Source of the DNA: Ophioceras dolichostomum
Lineage: Eukaryota; Ascomycota; Sordariomycetes; Magnaporthales; Ophioceraceae
DNA: 29,040 bases
Direction of reading: 5' to 3'
NCBI GenBank assembly: GCA_003049485.1
Contig: PYST01000425.1
Coordinates: 756-29,795 of the forward strand
The notes beneath the pieces are model-generated. The model made no database searches and was not told the origin of the DNA. It saw only the letters and a program-made list of their open reading frames with translations. Positions 11,247-19,852 of this stretch are shown in pieces. The translations under genes and the position numbers were made by a program. Position 1 is the first letter of the stretch; every line of letters begins with the position of its first letter.

Positions 11247-13196
11247 ATGACCGGGAACCACATGATGGACTCAAGACAGCCCAAAATCGCGCTCTTCGCC
11301 AGCGGAAGTACCCCTCCGGCTCCGGCTCCGGGTTACTTTAGCTCACCTTTCACTGAAGATGACACCAGTGAGGGAATTGAGGCCCCGCCAAACACCGCAA
11401 CCACGCCCTATCTTCACGGCGGCTTCCCGTATCAGCATTCCGCCGACTTCGTTTTGTACCATGTCCCTCAAGTAACTCCCCCAGCGCTGCAAGGCGGAGG
11501 GCAGTACCACATCGGACACCCACAGCACCTAGGCGTCGATAACGCGAGTGATCTCCACCCCGCTTATAACATCGGACTCGCCTCACCACCGATCGAGCTC
11601 AGCAGACCGCAGCTAGCTCAGTACCCCTTCCATCGGGTCTCCGTATGGACTCCTGCGCCTCAACTGGTGCTGTCCTTCTCGTATGGAGGAACACAGGCAC
11701 CAGCACAGGCCCAGGTGTGGAACCCCGCTGCGACGACACCATCAGCCCCTTCGGTCCTTGACCCTTCCCGATACACGGAATATTGTCGCTGGGTGCGATT
11801 CCAGCAGTTCTACAACTACCATGCGAACGCCGCGTCAAACATCGGCCCAACGACCGGTGGCTTTTCTCGGCCCCCTCCCTTCTCCGGCCCGTATTACCCG
11901 GCAGATTCGTCCTCGCCCCTCGAAGGGGTCGATGCCGGGTCCATGTCCCTGCTCCCATCGCCGATAACCCTCGACGGGTGCGCGGAGTCGCCTCCAGCGA
12001 CATCGAGGCTTTCCCCGATATCGCCGCTGCAGCTGGTACAGGACGCGCCATTCGCCAATCCGCCTCTGCCCTCTCCGATAGAGCATCCGCCGACGGACCC
12101 GGCTCCAGCGGAGGCATCAGCACCATCATCATCACCGCAACCAACTCTCGATGAAGAAACGAGGCCAAAGCGGAAGCGTGGCCGACCGCGAAAGTCCGAG
12201 TCAACAGAAAAGACTACCGCGACGCCGAAGCCCAGGCGGCCTCGCAAGACGAAGGCCAGCTCGACAACCGACCAGTCGGAGCAGGATCAGCAGCAACCGC
12301 CCCCGCTGCCGCAGGCGCCGCAAGATCCGACAACTACCACAACGACAGCAGCAGCCCGCAAGAGGAATCCGGCTTCGAGGAGGACAACCAAGTCCAACCC
12401 CGCCCACCTCGACGCGGCCAAGAAGTCTCGCGAGCGGCTGCGCGAGAACGAGAGGAACCTCGAGATTCGGGGCCAGCAGCTCGCCGCACGGAACGACGAG
12501 CTGAAGGCGGAGCAGGCCGCCGTCCAGGCAGAGGTCTACCTGCTGAGGGACGAGATGCTCACCCACGCCGGCTGCGGCGACTTGAACATCAGCAACTGGA
12601 TCAACCATCGCGCGAACGCCATGTGAGCTGCCCTTAGCTTCTCTTCCTCGCGTGCCGTCAAATCATCACCACCACCAGAGACAGCCCCCTGAATAGATAG
12701 TGCGCTTCTTCCTGTCTCCTTCTTCTCGCCCAGAGCCACCAGCGCCCGCCGTGCTGACCAAGATGCGCTGACCTTTTTCTGCTTACGTCAAATTAGCTCA
12801 ACGCCTTCACCGCCTCCTCCACAGAGTCCTACGCTGGTAATCGTGTCGGAGGGGCTGGAGGAGCCCGCAAGGACCGCCGCTGCACCGGCCCCTGCCCTAA
12901 TCCCGGTCTCGGTCCCGGTCCTTGCTCCACTCTCGGCTCCGGCTCTGGCTCCGGCTGCAGCGGCTGCCCCAGCTCCAGCTCAAGTAAAGCGGAAACCCGC
13001 CGCCATAGCCAAGTCCAAGGCTGGGCGAAAGCCCATACGCAAGGGGGCCGAGCCGGGGCTGCCGACCATCAAGACACTGGCGCCTCTCAACAAGAAGTGG
13101 ACGGCGCCGGTAAACGGCAGACTTGACTTCAAGATACTGCATGTAGCCGCGCCCGTTGCCAACCCGAAGCACGAGACGGCTTCGTGGCGGCTCTAG
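11247..13196 (+). CDS. bZIP transcription factor with AT-hook, two exons (591 aa)
   Basis: Exons 11247-12622 and 12797-13196. The ATG at 11247 is the first in frame; a second pair of Met codons starts at residue 6. Residues 1-300 are Pro/Ser/Tyr-rich and probably activating. An AT-hook with core Gly-Arg-Pro is at residues 312-314, flanked by Lys/Arg, and a second Pro/Arg/Lys-rich patch follows near residue 333. The bZIP spans about residues 380-445. The basic region reads AHLDAAKKSRER, and the last Arg of KKSR (395) is followed exactly nine residues later by Leu405, then Leu412, Leu419, Val426 and Leu433. After the zipper come a Cys-containing segment and SNWI, as in the ATF/CREB-like fungal subgroup. 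The invariant Asn is His387. The apparent TGA at 12624 lies inside a GTGAGC splice donor. Removing 12623-12796 (branch-like CTGAC, acceptor TTAG) joins the frame to an Ala/Pro-rich tail with a basic patch. The targets are unknown. The protein is expected to act in the nucleus as a dimer. Unspliced, the protein would be 459 aa. Confidence 0.85.
12623..12796 (+). other. Predicted intron of the bZIP gene
   Basis: The 174-nt intron starts GTGAGC and ends AAATTAG. Branch-like CTGAC (about 12768) and CTTAC (12782-12786) lie 10-30 bases before the acceptor, with a T-rich stretch between them. The phase is exact: the last two bases of exon 1 (AT) plus the first base of exon 2 (C) give Ile. The downstream frame stays open for 399 bases to TAG at 13194. 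The evidence is signal and frame only; there is no transcript data. Confidence 0.7.
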
Positions 13197-15702
13197 GATA
13201 AACAAGATACCTGAAGGCGGTACGGGTGAGATTGATGATCTAGAATTATTCGAGCTTGTGCCTGGGGTACTACTACAAGGGTATAAAGACAATGATCACT
13301 TTTTTTTGTCTTGTTTTCCCTTCTCTTTCTCCTAGCTGTTGGCTTTCCCGCCCGATCCTATTAGGGACTTGTTGTATCGGATGGCATAGATGGATTGGGA
13401 TGTTTCGGGATGCTCGTTATTAGACGGTCATAACTGAAAATAGGCATCTACAGGTTTTACTGTATTCATCATTACTTTTTCCTTAAGTCACGTTCATCAT
13501 AACTGGGCCTTATTCGCACGATCATGTCCCGGATCAGTTTCATTACTGTATGACGGTAGCAACACTCGAGTCTGACCACGATAGAAATGCGATTTTACGA
13601 CCCCAGGTGGTGCACAAGGCCCGTTGAACACTATGGAAGATAGGGAGACCGTTGGTTTCTCAGCAATGCGAAACAGGGCTCCAGAAGTGACACATCGGTA
13701 GGGACAAGAGTCACCTAGAGTCATCTAGAGCCACCTAGAGGTAGGTTCTGTCGCCAGCAGACGGAGAGGCACCCACACTGTCTCGCAACTCCCTTGCCTC
13801 CCCTCCCCTTTAGGTACTTGCTCCTTTACTTGCCTTTCACGCCTGGCTCTCTGCTGATGGGACAGATAGGACTTTTGTCTGCAGTATGTCTGTGCCAATG
13901 CGACGAATGCTGGGTATTTGGTTTAAGCGAGAGAGCAGACCTCCCAGAAAGGGATTTTTGCGCGAGCAGCTATGGGCCGGGGGTTACCAACCTGTCGGTG
14001 CTGCTTCGCCATGCGATTTCAGCCTGCCTGATTCCGCACGTATGTGTTCTTGCGAAACTTCAGACGGGGAACCCAAGAGAGGTTTACAGTTGTCACCCGC
14101 ATGACGCTCCGTTTGTGTCCCGTTTCTACCAATAAACGGGATAGTCCATTTTTGACTCTCTGAGGCACAGAAATCATGGCGCTACTACTGCATGCTGCTG
14201 CTGCTGTATGGTCATGGACGCTGCCAGGAAATCCCGCTGGTGATGGTGGTGACGATGATGGGTTTTCCGAAGATGGATGGGGTCACTACGGACGCCTGAC
14301 CGCCAGCCACCACCCTCCAAGCCAACCCACCATTCATTTAAAAAAGAGGGCGAAGACGGGAGAGGATGCAGCCCGATTGGACCGTAAGTTCGTATGAGAT
14401 ATTTCTTTCCCTAAAGAATCAGAAGCGAAATGCTCGCTTTGTGAGGAGCCTGGCCGTTCGTGATGGTGGGACAGTGGCAGCCTTTATGCACGTTTAAGTT
14501 GGACAAGTTGTGCACAGGACAAACCACAAGGCAGAACCAGACTTGCGAGAAGTTCGCTTGTTCAGCTCCCGCCCCTTTTCCGTCCGAGTGGAGGAAAAAA
14601 GTGACAAGTGACAAGGCAAGGATGGGCAGCTTCACCTCTCGGAGCTCGCTCCGACTAGAAGAACGAGAAAGAAAAAAAATATGAGGGGGAAGCCTTCAGT
14701 TCACAACACAACTATGGAGAGCTGCAGCTGGCATCGGACCATAGTGATGCATTGAAACCAGACCCCTCTTCTCACGGACTTCCACGGCCGTTGACCGCTG
14801 TGTGATGGCGCTTGTTGGGCACGAGCCCCTCTGCATCGCAGGCAGACCGATTCGGCCTCCCCCCAGCTTCGCCCTCGGCCTCATCGACCACTCTGAGGAG
14901 AATCTGAAGTTGGAGTATGGCATTCTCAGCGCCGCATTGGTTCTCTTCTTGGTCATAAAGGCGATTGATCGACGCCTTGGTTTCTCTTGTTTGTCCTAGC
15001 TTCTTAACCCGGTTCCGGTGCAAGCTAGCGGAAGACCAGCGCCAACAGTAATTGAAGCTCTGGGAGCCTGAGCCTTGAAGAAATCACCGAGACCAGGCCT
15101 CCGCTCTCCACCCTAGCAGCTACAGGTTGTCGGTGGACCCTCGTGTTCCCTAACGGGAACCCCCTGCAGCCCAAGCCAGTCAGAATCAGCAACCAAACAC
15201 ACTCCACACCACGGCTGTCCATATTCGGACCTCGCCTTTCTGCTAGGACAAGAATCACACGGCTCGGCGAGCTGCTCAGCACAGGAAGGATTGATTCGTA
15301 TTTTTTATTTTGCTTCAGTATTAAAAACCAGAAGGCCGTCTCTCTATTCCGTAGAGGTTGACCTAAAGACCTTCTCCTTTCTCTCTTCCCTTTCGAAGGC
15401 ACCTCATTTCCAGTTACCAGTGTGCCAGTCCGAGAACAAGGCCGAGGCCAAAAACGCCAAGTTGGGCTTTGCCGAACTCGAGCTGGCGTCGGTGGTGCCG
15501 GGCCTTGCAATACTTGCAGCACGCGGGAAAGCCGGCAGGTTTTCACGCTCAATGGTGTGCGCTCCGCCATCGCGTGCTGCCTCAGCTTGTCGCCTACCGT
15601 CTTCCAGGACCAGCCGCGTTGTCCCGACCCCATCTCTCTTCGGCCTCGCTACACCTGCCGTCAACATCCATTTTCATCCCACGAGCACAACCGAGAGGGA
15701 CG
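13197..15702. other. Intergenic region upstream of the Zn2Cys6 factor
   Basis: No gene is supported. The left part holds the 3' UTR of the bZIP gene. The right part, from about 15300, has TATTTTTTATTTTG and CT-rich DNA and probably forms the promoter and leader of the gene at 15703. Open frames such as 15025-15633 (minus) and 15422-16027 (plus) overlap the promoter and first exon and look spurious. A 10-bp tandem repeat lies at 13711-13740. Confidence 0.5.
13711..13740. repeat. Three tandem 10-bp repeats
   Basis: The decamers TCACCTAGAG, TCATCTAGAG and CCACCTAGAG follow each other with no spacer, and GTAGGT follows. One DNA helical turn per unit places the same face of each copy on one side of the helix, as in arrays of protein-binding sites. 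They lie about 0.5 kb past the bZIP stop and 2 kb upstream of the Zn2Cys6 gene. Confidence 0.92.
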
Positions 15703-18700
15703 ATGCAGAGCTCGGGCATCGGGAGAGACACCAACAAGGACATCACCAACAATAACGACGCCACCAACACCAGCGGCAGCAGCGCGAGGCTCCGACCGCT
15801 TCTCCCGAGTACCCAACTCGGCGGTGGTGACAGGGGAAGCAGCACTGGCAGCAGCAGCGGCACGAACAGCATCCCAACTCACAAACATATCAACAGGCCC
15901 AAGGCGCCGACGGACAGAACCACACAGGATGGCCCTGCACTCAAGAAAAAAAGGGCCACGGTGCCGGCTGCCTGTGAGAGTGCGTCAATCTCGTATCTGT
16001 CTCCCGTACAGCGCATTTCCGTGCTGATCGCTTGAAACAAGTACACCTTGCTGATCCTTATCACTCCATCACTACGCACAGTCTGTCGAAAACGCAAGAT
16101 CAAGGTAAGAAGAATATTCTCCTCATCCTCCGAGCCTTCTCTCATTTTCATTCCTTCTACCTGACCCCCCGTCGAGCCCATGGCCCCCTTGCTTGAAGAC
16201 TGGCCAAAAAAGGCACTAGTCGTGGTAGCTCAACGGGTGGCAAAAATTCCTTTCCCGCTTCGTCCCACGGCGACGCCGCAACGGGAACGTGGGGTTTAGC
16301 TTGAGAGCAAAGCTCCACGGCGGCTGGGCAGCAGGAGGACGCCACGCGGCACAGTCCTGTCCACAGATCTTTGCCATCCAGATCCGCCACGCGATTGTCA
16401 GCCGATCCCAAACAACGAACAGGGACGGGATGGGACGACTCCGAACTGAACCGGGTGCTCGGGATGAATGCACGCAATTGAGCCGCAAAGTCGAGCAAAA
16501 AATAGAAAAAAGAAGTCAAAATTAACCACCGCCGAGAAACAATTAAACACAGTGCGATGCCGTCCGGCCAAAATGTGCGCCCTGTACGGCGTCTGGCTCA
16601 GAGTGCACGTACTCGGTGCCGGAGGGCCTCTCACAACGAGACGCAGAGAGGCAGAAGAGCCAAGATCTGCGCACGATCTTGACCCTACTGCGCCGGGCAC
16701 GCGGTCCCGAGTCGGCCGAGATCCTCCGACAGGTGCGCGAGGCCGAAACGCTGGACGATGCCGTCGCCCGCATCGCTGATGCCTCGCTGCTGCTGCCCGC
16801 CCCGCCCAGCAGCGGGCTCACGGCGGCGGCGGCGGCGACGACGACGACGACAACGCCGCCGGCGTCTAGTACCGTGGTGGCTAGGACAGGCACAACGGCT
16901 CCAAGGACGACGAGCGCCTGGGTGGCCATGGTCACCGAATCGAGCACGCCTAGTTCGACGACTTTGTCGGCCAGTCGCTCTCCTCGAGGTGAGTTGTTGT
17001 CGTTTCCCGCTTATGCACTTCTCTTGCCCGAAGTCTTTCCGCTATCCCTGAGACAGCCTTGCGGCCAGCTCTAACGAATGTTGCGCCCCTCCCCCATCGC
17101 CATCACAGACGATTCTCAGGCTGGCTACGATGGTCGCCCAAGTCCAAACGGCAGTTATCAGAACGGCTATGATAATGGAGGATACCCTCGCTACAAGAGG
17201 CGGATCATGTCGCCGTACGTTGTCTCCCCAGCCTCTGTTCTCCCCCCTTTGCCCCCCTTCGCCCTTTACCAATGGCAAGTTCATACGTTCTCACCGCAAC
17301 GACGTCCCATCTGACCACCCAGCAGCTTCGACAAACCCGACTACATATTCGAGAGCCTCTTCGAGCGCAGCTTCCGCGACGGCGATGGATCCGGCAGTGA
17401 TCCCCGGTTGCTGGAGCTGCCCACGATCACGGTTCTCCCCGTGTCGCGCTGGACATCGATCTCCGATGATGACAAACACATGACACACCTGATCACGCTC
17501 TTCTGGACGTGGGATAATACGTTTATCCGGCTTTTCGACCGCGAGCTGTTCGTGGAGGACATGCGATGTGCCGACCCAACAATTCTGACCTCGAATAATG
17601 TCTTTTGCTCATCATTTGTAGTCAATTGCCTTCTGGCGGTGGGCTGTGTAAGTTTGCGCTTGCCCTTCCTTTTCTTCCTTTCTAAAAAAGAGTCGGGACT
17701 AGACTCAAAATATCCGTCTCCATCACATCCTCTTCTGTTATCCGGACTAGGTACGCATGACTTAACTTACCCACAACCTCTCAGCTCTATTCCACCCAAG
17801 ACCGAGTGTATGACATCCTAGGCGACAACAACAGCCGCGGGCGCCGGTTCGCCGACGAAGCCATCCGGCAGCTGGTTGACGAGCGCAAGAGGCCATCACT
17901 CACTCTCCTGCAGGGCATCTGCCTGCTGTACCTATACGAGGGCAGCGTCCGTGACGGCGAGTTGGCCGCACGCCTCTTCGAGGAGATGTACTCCGTCTAC
18001 TTCGGCCTCGGGCTCGACAAGCGGACGCCGCCATCTGCCCGGATAGACCCACATTCGAAGGACGGCAGGGTGATACAGGCGACTTCCCACATACTATGGG
18101 GGTTCTTCTGCCTAAACGCGTGAGTGCCTCCAAGCCGTCTCCTCTCATCCTCTCCACATGCTCACACCAACCGCACAATCACATACATCCAGGAAAATCG
18201 GCCTCAACTTCACCGCCCCGCTCCGGGCCCCCCGTCCCCTGATGCCAAAAACGTTCGCGTCCTCCCGCCTCTCGTACCTCGCGAACCCCGAGTCCGCCTC
18301 CTTCCACTGGCACGCCTACCCGGTTAACTTCCGCACCTACCCGTCGCACTTCCGCGAGGTGCTCGTCGCGGAGGCGTCCTTCGCCGAGATCGTTGAGGAC
18401 ATCATGTCCGCCGCCGGCTACGAGGAGCGCGTCGAGACCCTGCCGGACTACGGCCCCGGGATGGCCACCCTCTTGCGCTACGAGGCGCTCTATGAGCGCC
18501 TGATGAGGTGGAAGGCGGAGCTGCCGGAGCATTTGCTACCGAATAATACCATCTTGCCTTCGGTGCTGAGCCTACAGTGAGTGATCTCCCGCCTGCGCCC
18601 ACTACAGTCGCCCATATATGCATTTGAGGTTCCTCCCGATGGACAGTCAGGAATGAAGAGCTAGTTTAGCTGACCAACCCTCCCCGAAAAATTACAGCGC

Positions 18701-19229
18701 AACGTTCGACATGGCAGTAGTCAAGCTCCTCACCCCGCTGATCAAGAAATTCCCATTCGAGCGCTTCTCCTCCTCCACGCCCTCGGCCCTGAAGATCGCC
18801 GCCACCTACTCGCTGATCGGCAACATATGGACCTTCCGAACCTTGTACACCTTGAAGCACGAGTACTGGCTGATGCAGTCGTGCTTCACCGCGGCCACCA
18901 GCGTGGTGCTCGACCTCGACAAGATGGGCACCGTCGACATCTTTATCAAGGCGTGCCAGGGCCTGCACGAGATGGGCGAGTTCCTGAAGCTGGCGAACAA
19001 GTTCCTGCTGATCATCCAGGACATGGTGACGCAGTTCAAGGTCAAGATACCGGACGTGGGGCGGAGCGTCAGAGCCAAATACTTCGAGGCGCTGAAGGAG
19101 AGGCAGAGCTCGAAGTACATCGACGGGTCGCACGTTCTGCTCTCCGGTCAGGATGTTGGGCTTAAGGATGTCAGGGTCAGCGATGTCGTGGATCGGGCGG
19201 TGCGAGTGGAGGAGATTGGAGTTGATTGA
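15703..19229 (+). CDS. Zn(II)2Cys6 fungal transcription factor, eight exons (805 aa)
   Basis: Exons 15703-15979, 16082-16104, 16553-16988, 17109-17214, 17323-17647, 17785-18119, 18193-18576 and 18698-19229. All introns are GT-AG with phases that keep one frame (2418 coding bases). The spliced protein has a canonical zinc cluster: Cys91, Cys94, Cys101, Cys108, Cys111 and Cys118, spaced C-x2-C-x6-C-x6-C-x2-C-x6-C, with basic RKRKIK between the second and third Cys. A likely dimerisation helix and a Ser/Thr/Ala-rich linker follow (about 120-300). From about residue 318 comes the fungal-specific middle homology region of the nirA-like type: SRWTSISDDD, LITLFWTWDNTFIRLF, then CSSFVVNCLLAVGC ending at 389, and later helices to about 700. 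The N-terminal 85 residues are Asn/Ser/Thr-rich. The family acts in the nucleus and controls metabolic genes; this member's targets cannot be read from the sequence. Its gene is convergent with EMC1. The ATG at 15703 is the first in frame after upstream frame breaks are discounted. Confidence 0.93.
16082..16104 (+). other. 23-nt microexon completing the zinc cluster
   Basis: This exon supplies two bases of Ile93, then Cys94 and the basic loop RKRKIK. It is preceded by ACGCACAG and followed by GTAAGA. Without it the cluster has neither its second Cys nor its basic loop. With it the six-Cys spacing is exact across three exons, which is strong internal evidence that the exon is real although it is far too short to stand out as an open frame. 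Confidence 0.9.
16105..16552 (+). other. 448-nt intron inside the zinc cluster
   Basis: It starts GTAAGA and ends ACACAG, directly before the third cluster Cys codon (16553). It is three to six times longer than the other six introns of the gene (73-137 nt). It contains several frames open on either strand, none with recognisable content. I see no tRNA or other RNA gene in it. Confidence 0.8.
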
Positions 19230-19852
19230 TTACTAAGGAGATCTTAGAAAGCGCTGCGAATGGAGGTGAGGATGTCGGTTGGAAACATCAAAGGTGGAGG
19301 ATATACCACGAAGATCACGAGAACAATGTACCAAGCAGATGGGGCTTGGCGTCTAATATGAGCAATTGCGTATGGATGGGCTTTGGGCATTCTAATCTTT
19401 CTCAGTTTTAGCTTGGAGCTGCTTTACAATGAGGAGCAGGTTGTTTTTGGGCGACTTTTTTGTGGTGTGAACGCCGATTCTTTTGGGAAGAACTTATCGC
19501 TCCGCGATGTGGGGTATACAACAAAAAGTGCGTGCTTGGGTGCCGTAAGCTCGGTGCTTGCCAAGACGATAAATTTCCAATTGATCGAGGGTTTTATTCG
19601 CTGCATAAAACGGGAGGAAATGGCAGGGGGAAAAAACATAACACAGGAAATCATCAACACCGCTCCCTGTAAACCAAAAACCTAGAGCCAGCCAGCCACA
19701 CAGGAAATCCACCTCGTCTAGAATACCGTCCAACGAACAAACAAAGAAGTTGACCAAGATCACAGGCATTTCATATCATATTTGCCTAGTAAAAAAAAAT
19801 ATGTCTATCTAGCCGAGGAGCCCTCGTCGCCCACCCGAGCCAGGTACGGCAC
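19230..19852. other. Convergent intergenic region (3' UTRs)
   Basis: This 623-base stretch separates the stop of the Zn2Cys6 gene (plus) from the stop of EMC1 (minus). It is less GC-rich than the flanking genes, as expected for 3' UTRs and terminators of both. The small frames within it show no domain. Confidence 0.6.

Noticed and set aside
15025..15633. 202-codon minus-strand frame upstream of the Zn2Cys6 gene
   Set aside because: It overlaps the promoter and leader of the gene at 15703 and shows no domain.
16616..17074. Independent gene starting at 16616
   Set aside because: The frame is exon 3 of the Zn2Cys6 gene. Starting there would drop the zinc cluster, which splices exactly from upstream exons.
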